The notes: a model not told the origin generated them from the sequence alone. Numbered from the stretch's first letter, positions 19,149 to 27,793 are shown. The stretch is DNA of 64,000 nt from a bacterium (GCA_027485645.1 JAIXQR010000002.1:124001-188000); one strand, 5' to 3'. Numbers and translations: made by a program.

Positions 19149-19778
19149 TTAGGCGACCACCTCGACGGAATTGATGTAGTCGTCAACGAGGCGTCGATTT
19201 CGCTCGCTGTCCATGTTCTCGCCAACAACCTTCTCGGCAGCGGCAAGCGCGAGGTCGACCACGTGGGTTCGCAGCTCGACAAGCACTTTCTGCTTCTCGG
19301 CTTCGATTTCGGCCGTAGCCTGCTGAACTAGAGCGTCAGCTCGAGTTGCGGCTTCCGCCATCAAGCTGCTTCGCAGGTTCTGGGCTTCTCGAATCTGGCT
19401 TTGGATCTGCTCACGAGCGCTTGCTTCGCTTTCGGCCAACCGTCGATCGTAGTCAGATCGCATTCGTTCCATTTCGGTGCGAAGGTTTTCTGCTTCGGTG
19501 AAGGTTCGCTCCAGATCGCTGTTTCGCTCCTGAATTGCATCCTGCAGTGGCTTGATGAAGAACGACTTGATGACCGGGAACAGGATCAAAAAGACGCCGA
19601 TGGTGCCGATAGTCTTTCCGAAGTCGAGCGGAATGCCCTGACCTTCAAGAGTTTCTTGAATGCCACCCACCCCGAGTGCTTTCGCATTCAAGGAGAGATA
19701 GGTGCCGCCCACCATGAATACAGCACCAAGAATGATGCCGACTATGGGTGATCCCGATGATTTCTGTTCGTTGCTCAT
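19149..19778 (-). CDS. atpF: ATP synthase b subunit, long form
   Basis: The 209-aa stalk subunit is about 40-50 residues longer than most b subunits. The usual membrane helix (about residues 53-75, GKTIGTIGVFLILFPVIKSF) leads into a long charged coiled coil (about 80-190) and ends NSVEVVA. The extra part is N-terminal: a second hydrophobic segment at about residues 12-33 (VGIILGAVFMVGGTYLSL) not found in the textbook subunit. It could be a second helix or a signal sequence. It lies between atpE and atpH as expected. Confidence 0.92.
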   Translation of the reverse strand: MSNEQKSSGSPIVGIILGAVFMVGGTYLSLNAKALGVGGIQETLEGQGIPLDFGKTIGTIGVFLILFPVIKSFFIKPLQDAIQERNSDLERTFTEAENLRTEMERMRSDYDRRLAESEASAREQIQSQIREAQNLRSSLMAEAATRADALVQQATAEIEAEKQKVLVELRTHVVDLALAAAEKVVGENMDSERNRRLVDDYINSVEVVA

Positions 19779-19852
19779 GAACTGCTTGTGTTATTACAGT
19801 GTTTGGGGCCGGTTGCCCGGCCCAAAGTGATGGTTTGTCTTGTCGTGTTGGC

Positions 19853-20104
19853 TTATTCTGACGCAGTCGTCGCAGCTGCACCCTCGACCTTAGTGGTCGT
19901 GATGCTCTCCTTGAAGGAGCTTGGTGCGATGAAGACGGTGAGCAAGAATACGAGTTCGACGAACGCAAGCGCGATCAACATCGCGGTCTGCAGTTTGCCA
20001 ATCGCTTCTGGCTGTCGTGCCATGCCCTGCATTGCACTGTATCCAATCATTCCGAGGCCGATAGCGACGCCAAGCGCCGCGAGTCCGAGTCCTAGTCCTA
20101 GCAT
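19853..20104 (-). CDS. atpE: ATP synthase c subunit
   Basis: The 83-aa product is a two-helix hairpin forming the rotor ring of Fo. The loop has the conserved MARQPE, and the ion-binding carboxylate is the Glu of AFVELVFLL in helix 2. Neighbouring residues lack the Gln and Ser/Thr set used for Na+ binding, so H+ is the likely ion. I start at the ATG at 20104, which has a good Shine-Dalgarno sequence (AAGGAA) just before it; a longer in-frame reading from 20251 would overlap atpB. Confidence 0.95.
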   Translation of the reverse strand: MLGLGLGLAALGVAIGLGMIGYSAMQGMARQPEAIGKLQTAMLIALAFVELVFLLTVFIAPSSFKESITTTKVEGAAATTASE

Positions 20105-20153
20105 TTTCCTTGTTTCTCCCTTTGTTTCCTTTTTTGTAGATGGATAAAAATCT

Positions 20154-20927
20154 TTAGTGTGCGGCTGCCGCTTCGACGTGATCGTCGTGGTGAGCGGTGA
20201 CCAACGAAATGTACACGCAAGTGAGCAAGCAGAAGATAAGCGCTTGCACAACGCAGGTCAGAATCTTGATCGGCAACAAGAACGCTCCAACCGGAATGAA
20301 TACCGGGTCACCAATCTTGTTCATCGCAAGCACCGCCTGGTGGCCGCCTTCGATGTTTCCGAAGAGTCGCAAGCTGAGCGACACGTTCTTCATGACTTCG
20401 GAGATCAACTCAATTACGAAGATCATGATGCTGATCGGGATCAGCGCAACCGGAAGCTTTGGTCCAGCGAAGTGGCTGAAGTGACCGATCACTCCGTTCG
20501 CGCGAATTCCCTCGTACTGAACGTATCCAACTGCGATCAACGCCATTCCGAGGTTGAAGCTCAAGTCAGCGGTCGGCGCGGTCGGCATGAAGAGCGCGAT
20601 GACGTTGGAAACGAAGATGACGAGCCAGAAGACCATCATCATCGGAATGTATTTGCGTCCGTGGCTTCCAATGATTCCGACGCACATATTTTCGAGGAAC
20701 AAGTAGAGCTGCTCGAAAATCGAAGTGTAACTGTTCTTGAAAACGCGCTGGTTAAGACCAGACTTGGCCTTGGACATCATGAAGAACAGAATGACAACCG
20801 TGAGCAACACGTAGACCGCCAAGCCAATAAAGCTCGGGCCGTGATGTCCCTCCGCCTTGTGCGCTTCGCCCGCGTGTTCTTCCACCCCTGCGATCAGATG
20901 AAAACCAGTTGTCAACAAGTTGCCCAT
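20154..20927 (-). CDS. atpB: ATP synthase a subunit
   Basis: This 257-aa membrane subunit carries the proton half-channels. The essential arginine lies in the NVSLSLRLFGNIEGGH helix, and the last helix contains the conserved polar ALIFCLLTCVYISLVTAHH. About five to six membrane segments are visible. The N-terminal 30 residues are rich in His/Glu/Gly (EEHAGEAHKAEGHHG). The gene follows the atpI-like gene after 17 bases. Confidence 0.95.
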   Translation of the reverse strand: MGNLLTTGFHLIAGVEEHAGEAHKAEGHHGPSFIGLAVYVLLTVVILFFMMSKAKSGLNQRVFKNSYTSIFEQLYLFLENMCVGIIGSHGRKYIPMMMVFWLVIFVSNVIALFMPTAPTADLSFNLGMALIAVGYVQYEGIRANGVIGHFSHFAGPKLPVALIPISIMIFVIELISEVMKNVSLSLRLFGNIEGGHQAVLAMNKIGDPVFIPVGAFLLPIKILTCVVQALIFCLLTCVYISLVTAHHDDHVEAAAAH

Positions 20928-20944
20928 ACAGCATTAAGGGCACT

Positions 20945-21304
20945 TCACGATGAAGTGAGCACCCTTCCAACGAGGACGGAGTATACCAACAACATTCCGA
21001 GCAGGAAGCATGTATTCGCGGCACTTCCGTGCCTTTGCGCGAACGTTCCGGCAATGTAGAACAGCGGAATCTTGGCGAAGAACGCCGCAACGATGCCCGT
21101 TGTCTGCCAGACCGGCGACTGTTTGTCCGCCATCATGCTGCTGAAGTGCCGCACGGCAAGCCAAAGCGCGATCAAATTGAACGCAGATGCGCTCAATCCA
21201 TAAGCCATCCCGATGAAGCCATTCATCCCAAATTGAACATAGGCAAAGCCAAGTCCAGCGAGAATCACTCCTAAACAGACCAACAAAAATTTCATTGCCG
21301 TCAC
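20945..21304 (-). CDS. ATP synthase subunit I-like membrane protein
   Basis: The 119-aa product has four hydrophobic segments and the position expected of AtpI, upstream of atpB; AtpI helps assemble the c-ring. Sequence similarity to AtpI is weak by eye, so the call rests mainly on topology and location. The GTG start at 21304 overlaps the atpZ-like stop in GTGA; an ATG three codons later (21295) is the alternative. Confidence 0.7.
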   Translation of the reverse strand: MTAMKFLLVCLGVILAGLGFAYVQFGMNGFIGMAYGLSASAFNLIALWLAVRHFSSMMADKQSPVWQTTGIVAAFFAKIPLFYIAGTFAQRHGSAANTCFLLGMLLVYSVLVGRVLTSS

Positions 21305-21759
21305 CGGGTGTTCGTGCGATTCATCATCATCACCGCGGCGGCGACCCCGACAAAGGCGCCGATCAAGGTTCCGAAATTACGCCCGGTCTGCACGGGGCTG
21401 TTGCCGTCAATCGCCCATCCAATCAAGTAGCCCGCAACCGGCATTCCAAGAATCGTGTAAGCAATAGAAAGTCCAACGCCGAGTCCCTTGGCGCTGTCCC
21501 GATCGCTCTTTTCTTTCGTCGCCTGAACCTTCACCGCCGCTGCGCGCTTCTCCTGAATCACCTTCGCTCGGTTCGAAATCTCTTCGTAGCGTTGCCGAAA
21601 CTCCGCGTCGTCAAGCGGGTCCACCCGGACCTCCGGAATTTGAACTTCCGGAGCGTCGTCCAGCATTTCCGCCGCAATCTTCGCCCGAGCGTCCTTCAAG
21701 CGGAGCTCAATCTCGTCTTTGGTGGGCAGTTCTGGGCGCGGTTCCAGTTCGTCCGACAT
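21301..21759 (-). CDS. AtpZ-like protein with long N-terminal extension
   Basis: The 152-aa protein ends in two membrane helices with the AtpZ/Atp1 pattern (GLSIAYTILGMPVAGYLIGW, then GTLIGAFVGVAAAVMMM), expected for the first gene of an atp operon. AtpZ-AtpI complexes have been linked to assembly and ion transport in other bacteria. Unusual is the charged, helical 95-residue N-terminal part (residues 1-95, rich in Glu, Arg and Lys), absent from the usual 70-100-aa protein. I start at the ATG at 21759; TACGAT lies 6 bases before it. Confidence 0.72.
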   Translation of the reverse strand: MSDELEPRPELPTKDEIELRLKDARAKIAAEMLDDAPEVQIPEVRVDPLDDAEFRQRYEEISNRAKVIQEKRAAAVKVQATKEKSDRDSAKGLGVGLSIAYTILGMPVAGYLIGWAIDGNSPVQTGRNFGTLIGAFVGVAAAVMMMNRTNTR

Positions 21760-21765
21760 GACTTC

Positions 21766-21795
21766 ATCGTACCGCCCGCGTCCATTTCTGGTACA
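21766..21795 (-). promoter_or_regulatory. Putative promoter of ATP synthase operon
   Basis: Reading the minus strand, TGTACC (21795-21790), an 18-base spacer and TACGAT (21771-21766) end 6 bases before the ATG at 21759. The arrangement is nearly the same as before the first NHL gene. Confidence 0.4.
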
Positions 21796-21835
21796 GCTAC
21801 GTCTACATAAGATGATGCCGAGCCGATCACTCGAC

Positions 21836-23965
21836 ATGGAGGTCCAATTCTTAAAGGGAATCGGGCCTCGCCTCGCCGCGGGGTTAAAGAAGGCCGGCCT
21901 CAACACCGTCGGAGACGTCCTATGGCGGTTCCCGCGTCGTTACGAGGACCGAACGAACCTACCACCGATTTCGCAAACGACGCCTGGGCAGGTGGCAACC
22001 ATCCGTGGCGCCATCGCCCGCGTGGAATCGCGAACGGTCAGAGGTGGTCGAACCATTCTTACGGCTACGGTGAAAGATCCCACCGGCCAAATCACGCTGG
22101 TTTGGTTTAACCAGCCCTGGATCAAACGACAACTTGAGAATGCGGCGGGCGAAATCATCGCCTTTGGGGTGGTGAAAGACGCCGGGCGCAATTACGAAAT
22201 GTCGAATCCGGAATGGGAAATCGTCGATGACGAAGATGAAAGCGAAGACTTCGCCCGTATCTTCCCGGTCTATCCCCTCACCGATGGCCTCCAGCAGCGA
22301 ACGGCCAGAAAGGCCGCCGAAAGCTCGCTGATGTTCGCGGACATTGCGCCGGAAACCCTTCCCGCCGGATTTCGCCGCAAGTACCAAATGCCCGACCTGA
22401 GGATGGCCCTGGAGCAAATGCATCGGCCAGAGTCCGAACCCATGCGCCGCCGAGCCCGAGAGCGGTTCGTCTTCGAAGAGTTCCTCGTGTTGCAGCTTGG
22501 CCTTGCCATGCGCCGGGCGGAAACAGAACTTGAAATCGGGATCGCGTTCCCAATCACCCAACTAATTCGCGGTGAGGAGGCTTCACCCGAATCGACCCAC
22601 CTGTTCGGTTCGCAGGAAGCCGCCGCGCGTCAAGGAGAACCGCTGTGGGAGCAGATTCGCCGGATGATGCCCTTCGAACTCACCGGCGCGCAAAAGCGCG
22701 TGGTCGAAGAAATTTGGAGCGATATGGGGCGTCCCCACCCCATGAATCGCTTGGTGCAAGGAGATGTTGGCTCCGGAAAAACTGCCGTCGCGGCTTGTGC
22801 GATTCTCGCTGCAATTCGAAGCGGCTATCAGGCTGCCCTCATGGCACCAACGGAAATCCTCGCGGAGCAGCACGCCCGCAACCTCACCAAACTCTTCGCG
22901 CCGCTCAACATTCGCGTCGACCTCCTCGTCGGCAAACACGCGGCGAAAGAGAAGAAAGAGGCCATGCGCCGGCTCGCAACCGGAGAAAGCCACCTTGCCG
23001 TCGGCACCCATGCCCTCATTCAGGAAGGGGTGCAGTTCCACAAGCTCGGCCTTGCCGTCGTGGATGAGCAGCACCGGTTTGGTGTTCTGCAAAGAAAAGC
23101 CCTCCGGGACAAAAGTGATACGAACCCGGACGTGCTCGTCATGACCGCGACGCCCATCCCGCGCACCCTCACAATGACGGTGTACGGCGACCTCGACTTG
23201 AGCGTCATCGACGAACTTCCTCCGGGCCGCAAGCCCATAAAAACCCATTGGAAGCGCCCCTCAGAACGAGAATCGGTTTACGCCGGGGTCCGAAAGATGA
23301 TCGAGCAAGGTCGGCAGGCGTTCTTCGTCTGCCCCCTTGTTGGCGAAAGTGAGAAGCTCAACGTCCAAGCGGCAGAGGACCTCTTCTATCGCCTGAGCAC
23401 CGAAGTCTATGCCGATTTGAAAGTCGGCTTGCTGCACGGCCAGATGAAACCCAAAGACAAGGACACCGTTATGGACCAGTTCAGGGCAGGAGACTTTCAT
23501 ATTTTGGTGAGCACCACCGTCATTGAAGTCGGCGTGGATGTACCGAACGCGAGCGTGATGGTGATCGAAGACGCGAATCGCTTCGGCCTGGCCCAGCTCC
23601 ACCAGCTCCGCGGCCGAGTTGGTCGAGGCGACTATCAGAGTTTCTGCATCCTGATTGCCGATGCGACCAACGAGGACAGCCGAAAGCGCATGGAAGTTAT
23701 GGTGGAGACCACCGATGGATTCCGCATCGCGGAAGAAGATCTGCGCTTGAGGGGCCCCGGCGTCATCGCCGGTACCCAACAGAGTGGGAACAGCGACTTC
23801 AAGATAGCGGACATTCTGCAAGACGGTCGCCAGCTCGAAATTGCGCGGCAGGCGGCGATGCAAGTTATCGAGCAAGATCCCAAGCTAGAAAATCCAGAGT
23901 GGGCGATTATCCGCGAGAAAGTTCTAGCCCGGAGATCCGACATGGCGGTGATTGCGCTCTCGTGA
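21836..23965 (+). CDS. recG: ATP-dependent DNA helicase RecG
   Basis: RecG remodels stalled replication forks and Holliday junctions. The product has the N-terminal wedge with an OB fold (GIGPRLAAGLKKAG, ATIRGAIARVESR), then a superfamily 2 helicase: Walker A GDVGSGKTAVA, DEQH box (VVDEQHRFG), TATPIPRTL, and the QLRGRVGRGDYQSFC motif. I start at the ATG at 21836, where family similarity begins (709 aa); ATGs at 21812 and 21815 are possible, and a TACATA box precedes them. The stop overlaps the next gene's GTG start by 4 bases. Confidence 0.93.
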   Translation: MEVQFLKGIGPRLAAGLKKAGLNTVGDVLWRFPRRYEDRTNLPPISQTTPGQVATIRGAIARVESRTVRGGRTILTATVKDPTGQITLVWFNQPWIKRQLENAAGEIIAFGVVKDAGRNYEMSNPEWEIVDDEDESEDFARIFPVYPLTDGLQQRTARKAAESSLMFADIAPETLPAGFRRKYQMPDLRMALEQMHRPESEPMRRRARERFVFEEFLVLQLGLAMRRAETELEIGIAFPITQLIRGEEASPESTHLFGSQEAAARQGEPLWEQIRRMMPFELTGAQKRVVEEIWSDMGRPHPMNRLVQGDVGSGKTAVAACAILAAIRSGYQAALMAPTEILAEQHARNLTKLFAPLNIRVDLLVGKHAAKEKKEAMRRLATGESHLAVGTHALIQEGVQFHKLGLAVVDEQHRFGVLQRKALRDKSDTNPDVLVMTATPIPRTLTMTVYGDLDLSVIDELPPGRKPIKTHWKRPSERESVYAGVRKMIEQGRQAFFVCPLVGESEKLNVQAAEDLFYRLSTEVYADLKVGLLHGQMKPKDKDTVMDQFRAGDFHILVSTTVIEVGVDVPNASVMVIEDANRFGLAQLHQLRGRVGRGDYQSFCILIADATNEDSRKRMEVMVETTDGFRIAEEDLRLRGPGVIAGTQQSGNSDFKIADILQDGRQLEIARQAAMQVIEQDPKLENPEWAIIREKVLARRSDMAVIALS

Positions 23966-24519
23966 CGCCTCCGATCTACTTTTTGACCGGAGCGCCGGGA
24001 GCCGGAAAGTCGACTCTAGCCGTCGCCCTCCTACGCCACTTTGAACTTGGAATCCACATTCCGGTTGATGATTTGCGCGAGTGGGTGGTTTCGGGCATCT
24101 CCCATCCGCTTCCCTGGACGGACGAAACGTCACGGCAGTTTGTCCTCGCTGAGAACGCCGCCTGCGATCTCGCGATCCGCTATCAGGACGCTGGTTTTGC
24201 CGTCGTCATTGATCACTGCCACAACCTCGGATCGTTCGAGCCGCTGGTTCGAAATCGATTAGCGGGCAGACGGGTGCATTGCGTTTTGGTCGATTGCACG
24301 CTCGAAACAAATTTGAACCGCAACGACACACGGCAGCACAAACCTTTTGATCCTGAGCTGTTGCACCCAACGATCCATGACCTCAACTCGAGACTTCGAA
24401 CGGAGGCCGAGACCTTTGCTGGTTGGCTTGTGTTTGACAACAATTCGCCTGATATCGAATCCTCCGCCGCCCGTTTGGTGCAACTCACCGAAGGGAAGAA
24501 AGGTACTTTGAGTTCATGA
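23962..24519 (+). CDS. P-loop kinase or ATPase, unknown substrate
   Basis: The 185-aa product opens with a Walker A motif, FLTGAPGAGKSTLAVALLR, right after the start, in the style of small AAA/zeta-toxin or nucleotide-kinase-like proteins. A central IDHCHN and the VLVDCTLETNLNRNDTR stretch place the nucleotide-binding and lid arginines. The GTG start at 23962 overlaps recG's stop in GTGA, and its own stop overlaps the rhodanese start in ATGA, so the three genes are translationally coupled. The substrate is unknown. Confidence 0.72.
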   Translation: MTPPIYFLTGAPGAGKSTLAVALLRHFELGIHIPVDDLREWVVSGISHPLPWTDETSRQFVLAENAACDLAIRYQDAGFAVVIDHCHNLGSFEPLVRNRLAGRRVHCVLVDCTLETNLNRNDTRQHKPFDPELLHPTIHDLNSRLRTEAETFAGWLVFDNNSPDIESSAARLVQLTEGKKGTLSS

Positions 24520-24833
24520 AAGAAGTCACCGGACCCGAACTTGCGGCCGAACTCGCCGCCGGGAAACAGCCCCTCCTCCTCGACGTGCGCGAGCCGCACG
24601 AGCTAGAAATTTCCAAACTTCCGGGCGTGTTGGCGATCCCGATGGGCGAAGTCCCAGCGCGCTTGGCCGAGGTGCCGAAGGATGCCGACATCGTCGTCAT
24701 TTGCCGTAGCGGCGGTCGAAGCGGACAGATCACCCAGTTTCTGACCGACCAGGGCTACGGCGAAGTCCGAAACCTAATCGGCGGAATGAACGGCTGGGCC
24801 GATCTCGTCGACCCAACAGTTCCGAAGTACTGA
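24516..24833 (+). CDS. Single-domain rhodanese
   Basis: The 105-aa product is one rhodanese domain with catalytic Cys63 in the loop CRSGGRSGQ, and the family LLDVREPHELEISKLPGV near the start. Such proteins carry persulfide sulfur for sulfur transfer or act in detoxification. It has no signal, so it is cytosolic. It is the third gene of the recG cluster, overlapping the preceding stop by 4 bases. Confidence 0.9.
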   Translation: MKEVTGPELAAELAAGKQPLLLDVREPHELEISKLPGVLAIPMGEVPARLAEVPKDADIVVICRSGGRSGQITQFLTDQGYGEVRNLIGGMNGWADLVDPTVPKY

Positions 24834-24856
24834 TTCAGTCAGTTCTTTCTCGGCGA

Positions 24857-25912
24857 TCAACGAACTCCCCGAAAACGTCGCTCGTACCCAAGTGCTCCGC
24901 GCTCTTCGAATCTCGGCTCTTGCAAAAAGTCGCCTGGAGTTAATGGGGCTATGCCGCTAGAAAACGACTGGACGATGTGCCGAGCGTAGGAACGCATTCT
25001 CCTTTCCCTTGAGCCATAGCTGACGTTCGTGACTTTGGTGGAGTTCGCGTACGCCTTGACCTCAGACTTCAATGCGATTAGCCGCTGTTTCGCAATGATA
25101 CTCAGGGCCTTCCGAGCAACGAAGTAATCACGAGTCAATCCTGCTCGCAGTCTGGAAAGCAGATCGCGCGGACGGACATGCGCTAGGCAATCGAGGGCGT
25201 TCGCTCCGAATTGATAGTCTAGTCCGGCATCGTATCTCCGGCTCAATTCTTTGATGGCGTCACTATCGCCAACGTTTGCTCGGGCAACCAAGAAATCAAA
25301 TTCACCTCTGTCGCCCTTGATGCTACGGTAAGGTTTTGGACCCATCGGTTGGAGAAAGCGCCGCTCAGCTTTACGCAGGGCACCTGATGCCGGTTTGAAC
25401 TTTAAATGCCCCAGAGCCCGAGCAACTAACGGCGAATATGTATCGATCGTTTCAAGTTCGCGAATCAGGGCGGGTCCGATTGCTTGATGTCCTGCTAAAC
25501 CCAATGCAATCGCAGTCACACGTTGAGCGAACGCTTCCTTTTGGCTTTTGCGTAACGCTAAGAGAATTTGAATTTGAACCTTAGGTTCAAATTGGTCAAA
25601 AGCATTGCAAATTCCTATGACGTTCATTAATTCCAAACTAGGATTGGCTTGTATCGCGAGAAGAATCGCCGTAGGCGAAGTCCTGGAGTTACGGATAATT
25701 GACTCTGCGATCACCGCATCGGCCATTTTTGGAGTTTTGGAGACGGCAAGTTCTAGTAGCCGCTTATCGCTCGCTGGCCAGACTTCGTGGGCGTGGTGCT
25801 TGTAGACCAGTGCAGCAACGTTGAGTCTCCGGTCAACTTCGCTTCTCGGGATTCGACCCTCGGGATAGTCCCACACCACGCCTGCAAGCAATGCAATCGT
25901 AACAACTAGCAT
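24857..25912 (-). CDS. Secreted helical-repeat protein, copy 1 of 2
   Basis: The 351-aa protein has a short N-terminal hydrophobic segment (MLVVTIALLAGVV) that looks like a signal, followed by all-helical sequence with HEAT-like spacing. It shares several blocks with the product of the next minus-strand gene, for example VWPASDKRLLELA, ALGLAGHQAIGPALI and FLVARANVGD. The two genes are separated by 192 bases. No enzymatic motif is visible. The gene is less CGA/GC-biased than its neighbours and the family is not recognised; function is unknown. Confidence 0.68.
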   Translation of the reverse strand: MLVVTIALLAGVVWDYPEGRIPRSEVDRRLNVAALVYKHHAHEVWPASDKRLLELAVSKTPKMADAVIAESIIRNSRTSPTAILLAIQANPSLELMNVIGICNAFDQFEPKVQIQILLALRKSQKEAFAQRVTAIALGLAGHQAIGPALIRELETIDTYSPLVARALGHLKFKPASGALRKAERRFLQPMGPKPYRSIKGDRGEFDFLVARANVGDSDAIKELSRRYDAGLDYQFGANALDCLAHVRPRDLLSRLRAGLTRDYFVARKALSIIAKQRLIALKSEVKAYANSTKVTNVSYGSRERRMRSYARHIVQSFSSGIAPLTPGDFLQEPRFEERGALGYERRFRGVR

Positions 25913-26104
25913 CTAGTGTTCAAACGAATCTAGGTTCTCCGGGTTCCTCGCGATAACTGCTAAAGTTGGCCGGAAGGTTTTCTGTGGTTCGGTTAAAAGC
26001 TATTGATCGGGTTAGGCGTGATGTGGTTGCGCGTCGATTCCGTTCAAATCGCCGGGCAACAACATGCACCCTACGGCTAGCAAGTACTAGGGTTTCGTTG
26101 GGTT

Positions 26105-27109
26105 TTAGCGCGGCGTACCGTTTGCCCGCCAGACACTTATTCGGCGCTCCTCGGCCAAATTAAATTCTCTTGATTTCAATGGCGTGCTCCCATTTGCCAG
26201 AGCGGATGCGACATGTTTCGCATATGCCTCCAAGAGCCCAGCTCCCGTACCCGGGGTAGAGCCTTTGTATTTCCGGGCAAGTTCTTCTAATTCAGGTCGG
26301 AGCTCGGTGATCTGGTTCTGGGCGATGATGTTGACGGCTGTCCGGGCGAGTGCGACGCCGCGCTCGAGTGCAAGTTTTAGCCTGCGGTTTGCTAGCTTCT
26401 TCCCAGGTCTTGCGAGCGCCTGAAGGGCATCAGAGGCTGAATCCCCTCGCCATCCGGAATCGAAGAGACGGCCAAGATATGTCTCCGCGTCCGCATCGTC
26501 GCAGTGAGCCCGCGCAAGTAGGAACCCCAAATCCCGATTGTATGCCGCCTTGTACTTCCGCTGGGCGACTTTCAACGCGGGTATCGCTGGCCTATATTGC
26601 AGGCGTCCGAGAGCTCCGACGGTCCGCAACGTGTCTTGGTCAATAAGAGCAAGATCCTGGACAAGGGCAGGGGCGATCGCCTGGTCTCCAGCCAGCCCGC
26701 GCGCTATTCGAGCAACCCGCTTTGAATGCGGATTGATCTGGGTCTCCTGAAGAGTACGAAGCAGGTCCCTTTGAGTGGTCGGATTGAACTGGTTCGCGTG
26801 CTGACAAACTTCCTCAACGGTGGTCTTGGTCAACCTCGGATTCGTGCGCATTGCCCTGCTTAGCACGGCCGGCGATAACTTCGAATTCCGCTTCAGTGCT
26901 TCACTCACAACCGTAGCCGTCATGTCAGGGTCTTTCATTCCGGCAAGCTCTAACAGCCGCCGATCGCTGGCTGGCCAAACTTCAACAACACTCGGATGAA
27001 GGATCGCGGCAGAAGATCCACGAATCCATTCAGTCCGTTCCTTCGAGACTCTTCCATTCGGAAATTCATCGATTGATGCCGAGACTAGGAGCAGCGCCAG
27101 CGAGATCAT
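26105..27109 (-). CDS. Secreted helical-repeat protein, copy 2 of 2
   Basis: The 334-aa paralogue of the gene at 24857-25912 has a short signal-like start (MISLALLLVSASIDEFPNGR) and the same blocks: VWPASDRRLLELAG, ARGLAGDQAIAPALV and FLLARAHCDD. It is predicted to be all-helical, with HEAT-like repeats through the middle. The conserved blocks in order, with changed spacers, indicate a duplication followed by divergence. Nothing reveals a catalytic role; a binding or scaffold role in the periplasm is possible. Confidence 0.68.
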   Translation of the reverse strand: MISLALLLVSASIDEFPNGRVSKERTEWIRGSSAAILHPSVVEVWPASDRRLLELAGMKDPDMTATVVSEALKRNSKLSPAVLSRAMRTNPRLTKTTVEEVCQHANQFNPTTQRDLLRTLQETQINPHSKRVARIARGLAGDQAIAPALVQDLALIDQDTLRTVGALGRLQYRPAIPALKVAQRKYKAAYNRDLGFLLARAHCDDADAETYLGRLFDSGWRGDSASDALQALARPGKKLANRRLKLALERGVALARTAVNIIAQNQITELRPELEELARKYKGSTPGTGAGLLEAYAKHVASALANGSTPLKSREFNLAEERRISVWRANGTPR

Positions 27110-27171
27110 ATTGAATTCAAACGCATAAGCGGCATAACCGTTCCATTGTTGTCTCTAACCTCACGTGGAAC

Positions 27172-27209
27172 AAAAAAAGTGGCCGGGTCGAACAGCTCGA
27201 CCCGGCCAC
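27172..27209 (-). terminator. Rho-independent terminator of glutathione peroxidase gene
   Basis: On the minus strand a perfect 13-bp GC-rich stem (27209-27197 with 27191-27179) with a 5-base loop is followed by seven Ts (27178-27172). It starts 18 bases after the stop codon of the gene at 27228-27773. Confidence 0.9.
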
Positions 27210-27227
27210 CGGAACACTAAATGGACC

Positions 27228-27773
27228 TTAGCCCAAAGCTTTCGCGATCGCTGCCTTCAGTGCAGGGCTTTCTGGCTTTTCCTGAGGACCGAACCGCTTG
27301 ATAAGCTGTCCATCCTTTCCGACCAGGAACTTGGCGAAGTTCCATTCGACATCGTCGTTTGGTCGATCGCTGCTCGAAACGAGCCAGTTGTAAAGCTCAG
27401 CTCGGTCAGATCCCTTGACCGAAATCTTGCTGAACATCGGGAAGCTGACGCCATAGTTTCGGGCGCAGAACTGGGAAATCTCCTCGTTCGAGCCTGGCTC
27501 TTGGCCGCCGAAGTTATTCGCCGGGAATCCGAGAACGACAAAGCCTTTAGCCTTGTTTTCCTTGTACAGCTCTTCAAGCCCCTTGTACTGAGGAGTCAAG
27601 CCGCACTTGCTGGCAACGTTCACGATCAGAACAACCTTGCCCTTGTACTTGTCCAGCTTCATCGCCTTGCCCTCAATGGTAGGCATCGTGAAGTCGTACA
27701 GAGACTTAGGAGCTGGCTCGGAGGTGGTCATCATGGTCGTCGAAGTCAAGGCGAGAAGTGCGGCGATGCTCAT
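27228..27773 (-). CDS. Glutathione peroxidase family protein
   Basis: The 181-aa protein reduces peroxides, most likely with thioredoxin rather than glutathione as donor, as in most bacterial members. The peroxidatic cysteine is Cys57 in NVASKCGLTPQY, with Gln91 and the Trp of VEWNFAKFLV completing the active site; Cys103 is placed to be the resolving cysteine. It begins with MSIAALLALTSTTMMTT, a signal-like segment suggesting export to the periplasm. It ends at a strong terminator. Confidence 0.9.
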   Translation of the reverse strand: MSIAALLALTSTTMMTTSEPAPKSLYDFTMPTIEGKAMKLDKYKGKVVLIVNVASKCGLTPQYKGLEELYKENKAKGFVVLGFPANNFGGQEPGSNEEISQFCARNYGVSFPMFSKISVKGSDRAELYNWLVSSSDRPNDDVEWNFAKFLVGKDGQLIKRFGPQEKPESPALKAAIAKALG

Positions 27774-27793
27774 ACTGAAACTCTACTACGTTC

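Noticed and set aside
20157-21059. 300-aa open frame on the plus strand opposite atpB and the atpI-like gene
   Set aside because: Very His/Asp-rich, no family pattern, and overlaps two membrane-protein genes with clear motifs.
25966-26163. 65-aa Arg-rich frame in the gap between the two helical-repeat genes
   Set aside because: Low-complexity composition, no start context, no motif; most likely chance.
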